DNA of 64,000 nt from Clostridiales bacterium (GTDB lineage Bacteria > Bacillota > Clostridia > Lachnospirales > Lachnospiraceae). Every line of letters begins with the position of its first letter. Positions within the stretch are counted from its first letter, which is position 1. Shown here in pieces: positions 9,942-18,423 of the stretch. The stretch is taken from positions 1-64,000 of the forward strand of contig JAJQAC010000087.1 of NCBI GenBank assembly GCA_021204025.1, read 5' to 3'. Both the position numbers and the translations under genes were made by a program. The notes beneath the pieces are model-generated. The model saw only the letters and a program-made list of their open reading frames with translations. It had not been told where the DNA came from and did not search any database.

Positions 9942-9974
9942 GAAAACTCCTTTCCCAAAGCATTCTCCTTTGTA

Positions 9975-10913
9975 TTACTGCTGAATGGCTCCATTTGCGT
10001 CCAGCAGACCCTCGTATTTCTCTCCGGAAGCCAGTTCATTGGCATCCGCGACAAACTGCTCCATAGAACCGTCCTCAAGCGCTTTCGCGATGGAACCGTT
10101 TACTGCCGCCCGCAGACCGTCGTTACCCTTGCTTACGCCGATCGCAGAGCCCTCCGTGTCATAAGGAACATCCATAATGATCACCAGTTCCGGATAGTTT
10201 CTCTGATAACTGATCGCCACATCACTCTCGATAAACGCTACATCCATCTTATTGCCCAGAAGTTCCGAAATGATGTCTGTTACTTTCGGCAGCGAGATAA
10301 TATCCGCATCCGGCGTGTTTTTATTTGCCAGATCCAGCTGAATCGAACCCGTCTGTGCTCCTACCGTCACACTCGGCTGGTTCACATCCTCAAAGGACTT
10401 ATACAGATCCTCTTTACCCTTTACCGTTACCAGCGACTGGCCGCCCTTATAGTAAATGTCCGTAAAGTCCATAATTGCCTCACGTTTCGGATCCGGCGAC
10501 AGACCCGCCATACCCAGATCAACCGACTTTGTCTGCAGTTCGCTCAGCACGCCGTCAAAATCTACCGTAACCATCTCAAGCTCCAATCCCAGATCATCTG
10601 CGATATACTGAGCCAGCCAGATATCAAAGCCAGCCAGTTCCGGAGTCCCATCAGCACTGATCGAATAAAATTCATACGGGGCAAAGTCCGGGCTGGTCGC
10701 CACGGTAAGCTTACCTGCATTCACTGTTGTAAACTCAGCCGCTCCCTCAGTCTCTGCAGTCTCCCCGGCTGTCTCTCCCGCCGTATCCGCTGCCGCCGCG
10801 GTCGTCTCCGCTGCCGCCGCAGCAGTTGTCTCAGAGGAACTGCTTCCTCCGCAGGCAGCCAGCGACACCGCCATGCACGCGGTCACTCCCAAAGCCACTA
10901 ATCTTCTCTTCAT
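9975..10913 (-). CDS. Amino acid ABC transporter substrate-binding lipoprotein
   Basis: A solute-binding protein of the family 3 type. The start at 10913 (MKRRLVALGVTACMAVSLAACGG) is preferred over the longer ORF because it gives a clean lipoprotein signal with an SLAAC lipobox and has GGGAGGA upstream. A low-complexity Ala/Thr/Glu linker follows the lipid anchor. The ligand-binding lobes contain PDFAPYEFY and AGFDIWLAQYIADDLGL, typical of polar amino-acid binders. It heads the operon and delivers substrate to the permease at 9156-9941. The precise amino acid is not predictable from sequence alone. Confidence 0.93.
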   Translation of the reverse strand: MKRRLVALGVTACMAVSLAACGGSSSSETTAAAAAETTAAAADTAGETAGETAETEGAAEFTTVNAGKLTVATSPDFAPYEFYSISADGTPELAGFDIWLAQYIADDLGLELEMVTVDFDGVLSELQTKSVDLGMAGLSPDPKREAIMDFTDIYYKGGQSLVTVKGKEDLYKSFEDVNQPSVTVGAQTGSIQLDLANKNTPDADIISLPKVTDIISELLGNKMDVAFIESDVAISYQRNYPELVIIMDVPYDTEGSAIGVSKGNDGLRAAVNGSIAKALEDGSMEQFVADANELASGEKYEGLLDANGAIQQ

Positions 10914-11032
10914 AAATCTGTCCTCCCTGATCTTTTTTGAATAAATAATAATTTTCATGCATATTTAAAACCCGCATATACCCATTATAACGAATATTTT
11001 AAATATTACAAGCAAAAGAATCCTGCAAAGAA

Positions 11033-11059
11033 AAAGGACCCTGTTCAACAGGATCCTTT
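11033..11059 (-). terminator. Terminator after the HAD phosphatase gene
   Basis: The stem AAAGGACCCTGTT / AACAGGATCCTTT has one mismatch. A T-rich tract follows on the minus strand, 14 bp after the HAD stop codon. Confidence 0.75.
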
Positions 11060-11072
11060 ACCTTGCGTTGCT

Positions 11073-11741
11073 TTAACTATAATCATTCCGCACGATTTTG
11101 TCAAGAACTTCCGACGGACTGTCCGCGACGAAACAGGGGTGAAACGCTTCCAGTTCCTCTCTCCCGCGAAATCCCCAGGCTGCTCCCACCGTGATCAGTC
11201 CTGCTCCCAGTCCGGTCTGCATATCCGTATTGGTATCGCCCAGATAGAGACACTCGTCCGGTTCGATCTTCCATTCTCTTAAAATCCGGTTCACTCCGGC
11301 CGGATCCGGTTTCTTCGGAACGCCAGGCTGTTCCCCGTATATCCGGTCAAAATAACCCCTGCCAAAAATCGTCTCGATATTTTCCACTGTCCTTGCATGA
11401 GGTTTGTTTGAAAGAACCGCTATCCGCAATCCACGCGCTTTCATCGATTCCAGAAGTTCCGGGATGCCGTCATAGGGCTTTACCTGGTACATACAGTATT
11501 GTGCAAAATAATCGGTATAAACAGTCAGACTCTCCTCGTAATGCTCCAATGTCTCATCGCCCGCAAATCTCAGTGACCGCTCCATCAGAAGTTTATATCC
11601 ATCGCCCACAAACTGGCGGATGTGGGCCTCGTCAATCCGGCGCAGACCAAAATATTCCATGACAAGATTGGTTGTATACGTCAGAGCGCCAAGTGTATTT
11701 AACAGCGTTCCATCCAGATCAAAGATACAGCCGCGTATCAT
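11073..11741 (-). CDS. HAD family phosphatase (phosphoglycolate phosphatase-like)
   Basis: A HAD hydrolase of about 222 residues. The start at 11741 (MIRGCIFDLDGTLLNT) puts the nucleophile motif DLDGT at the N-terminus, as in the family, with GGAGG upstream; the longer ORF adds unrelated residues. A helical cap follows, then the SNKP motif (VLSNKPHAR) and the GDTNTDMQTG metal-binding motif. It resembles Gph/PpaX-type phosphatases, but the substrate is unassigned. Its ATG overlaps the stop of the upstream kinase gene (ATGA), indicating translational coupling. Confidence 0.9.
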   Translation of the reverse strand: MIRGCIFDLDGTLLNTLGALTYTTNLVMEYFGLRRIDEAHIRQFVGDGYKLLMERSLRFAGDETLEHYEESLTVYTDYFAQYCMYQVKPYDGIPELLESMKARGLRIAVLSNKPHARTVENIETIFGRGYFDRIYGEQPGVPKKPDPAGVNRILREWKIEPDECLYLGDTNTDMQTGLGAGLITVGAAWGFRGREELEAFHPCFVADSPSEVLDKIVRNDYS

Positions 11742-12340
11742 CTTTTCTTTTCCTCCTGCCAGTTCGACGCGATGATATCCACACAACGCTCCACACCCAG
11801 CTTGCCGCTGTTTAAGCAAAGATCATAATTTCTGGGATTTCCCCACTCATTGCCGCTGTAATAAGAATAATAATCCCTTCTTTTGCGATCGATCGCTCGG
11901 GCATTCGCCTCCAGCTGGCGTATCGGGACATCAGGCTCCAGCCGGCTTAAGCGCTCCAGCCGCTTCTTCATGCTCGAACAGATAAATACTTTAAAGCCAT
12001 CAGAAACAACAATATCGGAACAGCGTCCAATAATAATGCATGGGCCCTCCTGCTCCAGTCTGTGAATCACCTGAGACTGCAGATAAAAAAGCTGGTCCGA
12101 CATCGGAACCTCGTAAACCGGTGAAAACGGATTTACATAATGATAAGTTTCATTCCTGTCCTTTCCCGCGATCACCTCATCGTGAGCAGAGACAAACTCC
12201 TCCGCAATATTCCCATGCTCCGCCGCCATTGATATGATTTCCTTATCATATACCGGAATATTCAGTTTCTGAGATAAATGAAAACCAACTTCCCTTCCGC
12301 CGCTTCCCAGCTCACGGCTGATACAGATCACTCTCCCCAT
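11738..12340 (-). CDS. Cytidylate kinase-like family protein
   Basis: A 200-residue P-loop protein beginning VICISRELGSGGREVGFHLS, the signature of the cytidylate kinase-like group common in Firmicutes. A later IIIGRCSDIV segment and an Arg-rich lid (RLSRLEPDVPIRQLEANARAI) also fit. True CMP kinase is usually a separate Cmk protein, so the physiological substrate is unknown. It is translationally coupled to the HAD phosphatase downstream, so the pair may act on a common phosphorylated metabolite; this is inference. Confidence 0.85.
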   Translation of the reverse strand: MGRVICISRELGSGGREVGFHLSQKLNIPVYDKEIISMAAEHGNIAEEFVSAHDEVIAGKDRNETYHYVNPFSPVYEVPMSDQLFYLQSQVIHRLEQEGPCIIIGRCSDIVVSDGFKVFICSSMKKRLERLSRLEPDVPIRQLEANARAIDRKRRDYYSYYSGNEWGNPRNYDLCLNSGKLGVERCVDIIASNWQEEKKR

Positions 12341-12432
12341 GGCAAATTCCTCCCCACACTGAGTTTTTTCTGTGCCTGACAGTACAACACTGTATTCAGT
12401 ATATCATCATTTCCGCGTCATTTCTACCCTGT

Positions 12433-13290
12433 TTATATGGTTTCCTTTGCCAGCGCCGCGCGTACCAGATGCTTTGCCAGCACAGCTGTCGTCACTGTCC
12501 CGACTCCGCCGGGGACCGGCGTCGCCATCGCCGCTGTATTTCTGATTGCCTCATAATCGACATCTCCGCACAGCTTCCCTTCCGCATCCACATTGATGCC
12601 AACGTCGATCACGACCGCGCCCTCTCCGACCGATTCTGCGCCGAGCATCTTCGCACGACCTGCAGCCGCCACCAGAATCCCGGCGCGTCGACACTCGGAC
12701 GGCAGATCTTTCGTCCTCGTGTGACAGATTGTAACCGTCGCGTTCTCCTTTAACAACAACATGGCAAGCGGTTTGCCGACTACCATACTCCGCCCGACAA
12801 TCGTCACACGCTTCCCCTCTATCGGGATCTCATATCCCTTTAATACCTCGATCACAGCTTCCGCCGTACAGGGAGCATAGCCGGAAAGATCCCCGGAAAA
12901 AATTTTTGCCTGATTCATCGGTGAGATCCCGTCCATATCTTTCGCAGGATCAATCATCGTCTCAATCTCTTTCTGAGAGATCTGATCCGGCAACGGCAGT
13001 AAAAGCAGGATACCGGTAATCTCCGGATTTTCATTGATCCTGCGAAACTCCCGTTTAAAATCCTCATTGCTGATCGTCTCCGGGAACGGATACGACTCTG
13101 CTTCCAGACCAAAATTCTGCATTTTTTTGATCGCGCCGCGCTCATACGCCATGTCATCCGGCTTCTCTCCCACCCTCACAATGGCGAGCTTCGGCGTATC
13201 CTTTCCCTGCAGAAGAGTAAGGCTATCCTGCACCTCTTTTTTCAGCTTCGCGGATACAGCCGCGCCCTTTAATGGTATCATTTCCCGCAT
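12433..13290 (-). CDS. folD: FolD-type methylenetetrahydrofolate dehydrogenase with altered cyclohydrolase site
   Basis: A 285-residue member of the FolD family, which interconverts methylene-, methenyl- and formyl-tetrahydrofolate. The dinucleotide fold motif GRSMVVGKPLAMLLL and the C-terminal TPVPGGVGTVTTAVL are intact, as is the Asp in KDMDG. Against E. coli FolD, however, GEKPDDMAYERGAIKK aligns without gaps to the YVxxK motif and puts Ala where the catalytic Lys should be. In GILLLLPLP, Leu replaces the conserved Gln of GILVQLPLP. The cyclohydrolase half-reaction is therefore probably weak or lost. The gene overlaps fchA by 13 bp, which would supply that step. Confidence 0.9.
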   Translation of the reverse strand: MREMIPLKGAAVSAKLKKEVQDSLTLLQGKDTPKLAIVRVGEKPDDMAYERGAIKKMQNFGLEAESYPFPETISNEDFKREFRRINENPEITGILLLLPLPDQISQKEIETMIDPAKDMDGISPMNQAKIFSGDLSGYAPCTAEAVIEVLKGYEIPIEGKRVTIVGRSMVVGKPLAMLLLKENATVTICHTRTKDLPSECRRAGILVAAAGRAKMLGAESVGEGAVVIDVGINVDAEGKLCGDVDYEAIRNTAAMATPVPGGVGTVTTAVLAKHLVRAALAKETI

Positions 13291-13910
13291 TTCTTCTGCA
13301 CCCTCTCATAAACCGCATCCGCCTGCTCAAAACCCTTTTGGGTTAACTCAGCGGCTTTTTTATTCAGTTTCTCCGCCTTTTCGCGGTTTTTCATCGATTT
13401 TGTGTTAATATAAACGTTCATCACCGCGCCGCCGACCGCAGCTCTCGCAAGCTGCGCGGCTACGCCCACATCTGACACTGCCATCCGGCTTCCCTCAGAT
13501 TCCAGCTGATCAAGGATTTCCAGGATCTCAATTGCCTTTTCCATGATTGCCAGAGGGACCAGGCTGGCATCCAGCAGGCGTTCCTCCATCACTTGTTCCC
13601 TGGCCGCGATCTGCTCCGACGTCTCTTTCGGCATCCCATAAGCCTGCGCGAGCGGCGCAAATACCTCCGCATCCCGTTCAGCCAACGCAAACATCTCTGT
13701 CTGCAGCCGGCTCAGCCTGGCGATGTCAGCGATCATATTTTCTTCCACATCGGCATAACGTTTCTTGCCCACCGTCAGGTTAGCTACCATCTGTCCCAAT
13801 GCCGCCGCCAGCACACCGCTGACTGCAGAGGCTCCGCCACCGCCCGGCACGGGCGCTTTCGACGCGAGCCTGTCAACCCACTCGCCGATCTGATTTTGTT
13901 CGATTGCCAT
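13278..13910 (-). CDS. fchA: Methenyltetrahydrofolate cyclohydrolase (FchA, cyclodeaminase/cyclohydrolase family)
   Basis: About 210 residues of the formiminotransferase-cyclodeaminase-like fold, with PVPGGGGASAVSGVLAAALG near the N-terminus and ARAAVGGAVMNVYINTKSM near residue 170. The family either deaminates formimino-THF or hydrolyses methenyl-THF. The start at 13910 (MAIEQNQIGEW) has AAAGGAG six bases upstream and avoids overlap with the upstream gene. The overlapping folD lacks cyclohydrolase residues, so the cyclohydrolase role is the better reading. Histidine-degradation genes that would support a deaminase role are absent. Confidence 0.88.
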   Translation of the reverse strand: MAIEQNQIGEWVDRLASKAPVPGGGGASAVSGVLAAALGQMVANLTVGKKRYADVEENMIADIARLSRLQTEMFALAERDAEVFAPLAQAYGMPKETSEQIAAREQVMEERLLDASLVPLAIMEKAIEILEILDQLESEGSRMAVSDVGVAAQLARAAVGGAVMNVYINTKSMKNREKAEKLNKKAAELTQKGFEQADAVYERVQKKCGK

Positions 13911-13920
13911 TTTTTCTCCT

Positions 13921-14523
13921 TTACCCATTATCCGTTTCCTGCGATACTCCTATCCGGATACTCTGCCCGGCAATCCGGAACACATCCAGATAGTGATTTT
14001 CCAGAGGAATCCACTTTTTTAAAAATACCGCCAGTTTTTCCTCTCCATTTCTTGCAAGAATCCGCCTTTTCTGTTCTTCGGGATCAATACCGTAATAAAA
14101 TCTCAGATCATAGATATCTCCAAAATAAGGATGCTGGCTATACGCGCCCTCAATGATATTCAGGCGGTGATAATCCTCATGGATGATACTGCCAAGCTCC
14201 ATCTTCGCGCAGTCAAACGGTCGATACTCCAGCCCCCGCAGATCCGCCAGATGCGCAAGGACCTCTTCCTGAAACCGCTCACGATCCACATTTCCTCCCG
14301 GTTCACGGTATCGCTCAGGGTTACGCTGCTCCGGCCGCAGATAAAAATCATCCATATGAAAAAGTCCGCAGTGGTAACGGCTTTTGAGAATTTCTCCCAA
14401 TGTTGTCTTGCCGCTGGCGCTCATCCCGTCGATCGCCACGAGGATCTGACCCTCTGGTTTTTCTTCCAGACAACTGTCGATTGACGCGAACACCCGCTCA
14501 TATTCTGTTCTTATCTGAACCAT
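13921..14523 (-). CDS. Uridine kinase-like P-loop protein
   Basis: About 200 residues with Walker A AIDGMSASGKTTL near residue 30 and a HMDDFYLRPEQR segment, the nucleoside-binding region typical of clostridial uridine kinase-like proteins. IIEGAYSQHPYF and the later IDPEEQKRRILARNGEE lid fit as well. It is shorter and less canonical than Udk, and the substrate may not be uridine. The start at 14523 (MVQIRTEYE) is favoured over 14541 because AAAGGGGG lies about seven bases upstream. It is the third gene of an ECF S-component, kinase, fchA, folD run, so a folate or vitamin link is conceivable but unproven. Confidence 0.75.
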   Translation of the reverse strand: MVQIRTEYERVFASIDSCLEEKPEGQILVAIDGMSASGKTTLGEILKSRYHCGLFHMDDFYLRPEQRNPERYREPGGNVDRERFQEEVLAHLADLRGLEYRPFDCAKMELGSIIHEDYHRLNIIEGAYSQHPYFGDIYDLRFYYGIDPEEQKRRILARNGEEKLAVFLKKWIPLENHYLDVFRIAGQSIRIGVSQETDNG

Positions 14524-14545
14524 CCAGATCCCCCTTTCCATCGGG

Positions 14546-15082
14546 CTAACGGATCAGTTTCGCTCTCCGAAGCGCCATGACGATCACCGGAATGATTAAA
14601 AGTTGCAGAACGATCGCCGGAATTGCGTTAATAAACCCATTCATAATAAAAATCATAACAGTAAACGTCTTGCCTGTCATCCCATAAAGCGGTACGCTCA
14701 CCAGTCCCCATACAACCCGTCCCAGAACCATCGCAACCACCAGAGTAATATAAATACACTGATTTTTCTTTGGCAGGAGTGCATTCAGGATACCTGTCAC
14801 CGCCCCGTAAACCGCAAGTTCAAATGCCATCGCAACCCCGGTTGGCACCAACGGCGGCATGCCAAAGATCACTCCGCGCAGAATCGGCGCGATAAAGCCG
14901 ACGACGAGTCCATACTGCCAGCCACATACAAAGCCGCACAGCATAACCGGAAAATGCATTGGTGAGACCTTATTCAGGATCTGCTGAATATTCCCCCCGA
15001 TCATCGGCAATACCATGCAAAGAGCCAGAAACAATCCTCCTAATACCGTCTTCAAGATCGAACCGTTTCTTCCTTCGTTCAT
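14546..15082 (-). CDS. ECF transporter S component, substrate unassigned
   Basis: A 178-residue very hydrophobic protein with about six membrane helices, the size and layout of substrate-binding S components of energy-coupling factor vitamin transporters. The N-terminal stretch GGLFLALCMVLPMIGGNIQ and a following PMHFPVMLCGFVCGWQYGLV are typical of the family. No ATPase or T component is adjacent, so it would share a general ECF module encoded elsewhere. It precedes the uridine kinase-like and folate genes by 22 bp. This makes folate or another one-carbon vitamin a possible cargo, but nothing in the sequence decides. Confidence 0.8.
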   Translation of the reverse strand: MNEGRNGSILKTVLGGLFLALCMVLPMIGGNIQQILNKVSPMHFPVMLCGFVCGWQYGLVVGFIAPILRGVIFGMPPLVPTGVAMAFELAVYGAVTGILNALLPKKNQCIYITLVVAMVLGRVVWGLVSVPLYGMTGKTFTVMIFIMNGFINAIPAIVLQLLIIPVIVMALRRAKLIR

Positions 15083-15168
15083 TTTCTATCTCCTCTGTTC
15101 CCGCGTCTGATTGTTTTAAAAAATATCTCTCTTTATCCCTTTCTTTCCCGTTTTTTCATTATAACCTG

Positions 15169-15198
15169 TTGACATTTTCATGTCAATTCATTTATACT
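15169..15198 (+). promoter_or_regulatory. Promoter of mscL
   Basis: TTGACA and TATACT are separated by 18 bp, ending about 33 bp before the mscL start codon. Confidence 0.75.
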
Positions 15199-15231
15199 GG
15201 CTGTAAAAATGACGGAAAGGGGAGTTTTCCT

Positions 15232-15711
15232 ATGGGACTTTTAAAGGAATTTAAAGAATTTGCCATCAAGGGCAACATGGTGGACATGGCAGTCGGTATC
15301 ATTATCGGCGGCGCGTTCAACAGTCTCGTAACGTCTCTGGTTTCTGACATTGTGACCCCGGTCATCAGTGTCTTCACCGGAAAGGTTGATTTTACCAATA
15401 TGTTCATCGCGCTGAATGGCCAGTCCTACGCGACACTGGAGGCTGCTCAGGCGGAGACAGCGGCGATTGCTTATGGTCAGTTTATTACAGCCATCATTAA
15501 TTTCATTATCATGGCTTTTGTGATCTTCATGATCGTCCGCGCCTTAAATAAACTTCGCAGAGAACCGGAACCGGCACCGGTTGAGGCTCCTCATGAGAAG
15601 ACCTGTCCATTCTGTAAGAGCACAGTGGATCTTGACGCCGCGCGTTGTCCGAACTGCACTTCTATTTTAAGCGAAGAGCTGATGGAACTGGCGAAAAAAG
15701 AGTTATCATAG
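15232..15711 (+). CDS. mscL: Large-conductance mechanosensitive channel with zinc-ribbon tail
   Basis: MscL is the pentameric osmotic safety valve. The start at 15232 (MGLLKEFKEFAIKGNMVDMA) has GGAAAGGGGAG upstream; the longer ORF in the track is a read-through. It has two membrane helices, VGIIIGGAFNSLVTSL and IINFIIMAFVIFMIVRAL. The 159-residue protein is longer than the E. coli form because a C-terminal CPFCKSTVD...CPNC zinc ribbon follows the second helix, a feature seen in some clostridial members. It is monocistronic, with its own promoter. Confidence 0.95.
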   Translation: MGLLKEFKEFAIKGNMVDMAVGIIIGGAFNSLVTSLVSDIVTPVISVFTGKVDFTNMFIALNGQSYATLEAAQAETAAIAYGQFITAIINFIIMAFVIFMIVRALNKLRREPEPAPVEAPHEKTCPFCKSTVDLDAARCPNCTSILSEELMELAKKELS

Positions 15712-15764
15712 GGCGGCAGCATACGCTGCTGACTTTCCTGTCTTCCCGTAAGCATATAGTGAAC

Positions 15765-15823
15765 ATATACAACAAACCGCAGGACTTTTTCTTAAATGAA
15801 AGCTCCTGCGGTTTGTTGTATAT
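15765..15823. repeat. 20-bp perfect inverted repeat between mscL and argD
   Basis: ATATACAACAAACCGCAGGA and its exact reverse complement are separated by 19 bp. No T run follows on either strand, so a simple terminator role for mscL or argD is possible but not clear. Confidence 0.6.
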
Positions 15824-15962
15824 ACACACGATTGTTTAACGAATTTATGGCTTACACCATACACGGCCGGCGCAGACAGGCAGGAAACCAAGAACCGTCT
15901 CCTGCCTGATTTCAGATACCATCTGCTATACCGGCAAATATCATCCGACTCATCCCATAAAA

Positions 15963-17162
15963 TTATTTCACAACCGCCGTAATCGCCGCTTCCAGACGTT
16001 TCACCATCTCGTCGACATCCGCCTCATGAATGACCAGCGGAGGCACAAAACGGATAATATTCGCTCCGGCGCTGATCAGAACCAGCTTTTGTTCCAGCAA
16101 TGCGTTCGTGACGATCGGCCCCACCGGAAGCGTAAACTCCAGTCCCTGAATCAGACCTTTACCACGATGATCCGTAATAAAGTCATATTTTTCCGTCAGT
16201 TCGTCCAGTTTTTTCCAGAGATATGCTCCAATCTCATTGACATGTTCCACGATATGGTCCTGTTCAAAGATATCCAGGACCTTGCACGCAGCCGCGCATA
16301 CCAGCGGATTCCCGCCATAGGTCGCGCCATGATCACCCGGCTCCATCGCCGAAGCCGCTTTCCCGGCTGCCAGGAATGCGCCGATCGGAACGCCGTTCCC
16401 CAGCGCTTTTGCCGCTGTCATAACATCCGGCTTCACGCCGTATCCCTGCCACGCAAACATCGAACCACTTCGTCCCATTCCACACTGAATCTCATCCAGA
16501 ATCAGCAGCGCGTCGCTCTGGTCGCAAAGCTCCCGCACACCCTTGATAAATTCTTCCTTTGCCGGATAGATGCCGCCCTCACCCTGAATGGTTTCCATGA
16601 TCACTGCGCAGGTTTTATCACTCCAAAGCGCCTTTACGCTGTCCAGATCATTAAAATCTGCAAAGCGGATGTTAGGGATCAGCGGCGCGAACGGGATCTG
16701 GTAGTGATCATTTCCGGTCACGGACAGGGCCCCCAGGCTTCTGCCGTGGAAAGAACGTTTCATTGCGATGATCTCGTAGTCCGTCCCCATGCCTTTGTTG
16801 TATGCATAGCGCTTCGCGATCTTCAGCGCGCCCTCAATGGCCTCCGTCCCGCTGTTGGTAAAAAATACTTTCTCCATCCCGGATACCTGCAGCAGCTTTT
16901 CTCCGGCCTCGATGGACGGTTCATTATAAAAGAGATTCGATAAATGAAATACTTTATCAATCTGTGCTTTTACCGCATCGTTAAATCCCGGATAATCATA
17001 TCCCAGACCCATAACAGCAATCCCCGCGCCAAAATCCAGATATTCCCCTCCATCCGTGTCATACAGCCTTACGCCCTTTCCGGAATCAAATACCACCGGG
17101 AAACGATTATACACTTTATATAAGACCTTCTCGGCCTTCGCAATCGCTTTTTGTTTTTCCAT
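15963..17162 (-). CDS. argD: Acetylornithine aminotransferase
   Basis: A 399-residue class III PLP aminotransferase that converts N-acetylglutamate semialdehyde to N-acetylornithine. Visible features are the N-terminal LYDTDGGEYLDFGAGIAV, the cofactor-phosphate region TNSGTEAIEGALKIAKRYA, the aspartate motif LILDEIQCGMGRSG and the PLP lysine in TAAKALGNGVPIGAF. It is last in the argC-argJ-argB-argD order on the minus strand, 109 bp after argB. An AGGAG site precedes ATG 17162. Family members can also act on succinyl-ornithine or GABA, but the operon settles the role. Confidence 0.95.
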   Translation of the reverse strand: MEKQKAIAKAEKVLYKVYNRFPVVFDSGKGVRLYDTDGGEYLDFGAGIAVMGLGYDYPGFNDAVKAQIDKVFHLSNLFYNEPSIEAGEKLLQVSGMEKVFFTNSGTEAIEGALKIAKRYAYNKGMGTDYEIIAMKRSFHGRSLGALSVTGNDHYQIPFAPLIPNIRFADFNDLDSVKALWSDKTCAVIMETIQGEGGIYPAKEEFIKGVRELCDQSDALLILDEIQCGMGRSGSMFAWQGYGVKPDVMTAAKALGNGVPIGAFLAAGKAASAMEPGDHGATYGGNPLVCAAACKVLDIFEQDHIVEHVNEIGAYLWKKLDELTEKYDFITDHRGKGLIQGLEFTLPVGPIVTNALLEQKLVLISAGANIIRFVPPLVIHEADVDEMVKRLEAAITAVVK

Positions 17163-17271
17163 ATCTCCTGCACCTTTCTTAATTCATTGACACCCGACAG
17201 ATGCCAATCCGTATTTTGCTTATATGTTATGTCCGCGAAATACCGGAATCTTTCAAAATTCTCCGCCGTTT

Positions 17272-18183
17272 TTATGCATCCGCTTCCGCCGCACGGTAAA
17301 AACGCTCCGCTCCATCCTTCAAAATAGCCGTCCCGATTCCTTTATTAGTAAAAATCTCCAGCAGCAGGCTGTGAGGAATCCTTCCATCCAGAATGTGGAC
17401 ACGGGAAACGCCGTTGTTGATCGCGTCGATGCAGTTCTGCAGCTTCGGCAACATGCCGCCGCCCAGACCACCTCCGTCAACAAATGTTTGCGCCTCAGTG
17501 ATCGACATTTCCGAGATCAGGGAATCCTTATCCTCAAAATCACGGTACACACCTTCCACGTCTGTCAGGAACGCCAGCTTTTCCGCATTGACCGCACGGG
17601 CGATCGCACAGGCCGCGTCATCCGCGTTGATATTATAACTTAAGAAATTCTCATCAAAGCCGATCGGACAGATAATCGGCAGGAAATCCTTTTCCAGCAG
17701 ATCGTAGATCACCTTGGGATTCACCTCCACAATATTGCCGACAAATCCGATATCCTCACCGCCAGAATACTTCTTCTCACATTTCAGCATCATGCCGTCC
17801 TTACCGCTGATGCCGACCGCCTTGACTCCCAGCTCATTAACCAGCTGCACCAGACTTTTATTAACCTTATTGAGCACCATCTCGGCGATCTCCATCGTCG
17901 GCTCATCGGTCACCCGCAGCCCATTCACAAACCTCGGCTCCATACCGACCTTCCCTACCCAGCGGCTGATTTCCTTGCCGCCGCCATGAACAATGATCGG
18001 CTTAAATCCTACCAGCTTCAAAAGCACGACGTCCTGAATCACCTGTTTTTTGAGCGTCTCATCCACCATCGCGCTCCCGCCGTACTTCACAACCACGATC
18101 TTACGGTTAAATCTCTGGATATAAGGCAGAGCCTCCACAAGAACCTCCGCTTTCTGCATCCCTTCGAGCATATTCTTTTCCAT
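17272..18183 (-). CDS. argB: Acetylglutamate kinase
   Basis: A 303-residue amino-acid kinase that phosphorylates N-acetylglutamate, the second arginine-synthesis step. Motifs include [12 protein letters not shown] near residue 30, [12 protein letters not shown] near 60 and [15 protein letters not shown] further on. An extended N-terminal helix precedes the catalytic fold, as in arginine-sensitive hexameric enzymes, so feedback inhibition is plausible. It is third in the arg operon, and repeat copy A fills the 240-bp gap between argJ and argB, an unusual place for a structured element. Confidence 0.95.
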   Translation of the reverse strand: MEKNMLEGMQKAEVLVEALPYIQRFNRKIVVVKYGGSAMVDETLKKQVIQDVVLLKLVGFKPIIVHGGGKEISRWVGKVGMEPRFVNGLRVTDEPTMEIAEMVLNKVNKSLVQLVNELGVKAVGISGKDGMMLKCEKKYSGGEDIGFVGNIVEVNPKVIYDLLEKDFLPIICPIGFDENFLSYNINADDAACAIARAVNAEKLAFLTDVEGVYRDFEDKDSLISEMSITEAQTFVDGGGLGGGMLPKLQNCIDAINNGVSRVHILDGRIPHSLLLEIFTNKGIGTAILKDGAERFYRAAEADA

Positions 18184-18244
18184 CTTTCATATTTCCTTCT
18201 TTTTACTTTTTACCCAAATTCTTTTGTTCCGAATCACCATACAA

Positions 18245-18404
18245 GCCAATACACCAGTCCCTGAGAGGGAAACATATCCGCAGAGGACATTTTTCACGTC
18301 GGCACTTAGTGAGCAGGGTGCTTTTCCTGCGAACTTAGTACCGCTACGTGAAAACCTAAGCGCGAGCGGTCCTCGGAGGATATGTTTCCCTCTCAGGGAC
18401 GGAC
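18245..18404 (+). repeat. Palindromic repeat family, copy A (160 bp, inside the arg operon)
   Basis: Begins GCCAATACACCAG and ends CTCTCAGGGACGGAC. The outer arms CCCTGAGAGGGAAACATATCC and GGATATGTTTCCCTCTCAGGG are exact complements. Inside are GAGGAC/GTCCTC, TTTTCACGT/ACGTGAAAA and a GCAGG/CCTGC hairpin. No ORF spans it. It lies between argJ and argB, read antisense by the operon. Confidence 0.9.
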
Positions 18405-18423
18405 AGTTTACCTACACTTGATT

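Noticed and set aside
14959-15231. Upstream extension of the mscL ORF
   Set aside because: It runs antisense through the ECF S-component gene and the mscL promoter. MscL proteins start at MGLLKEFKEF, behind GGAAAGGGGAG.
18245-18404. CRISPR or tandem-repeat array
   Set aside because: The copies are single, dispersed and palindromic, not regularly spaced direct repeats.
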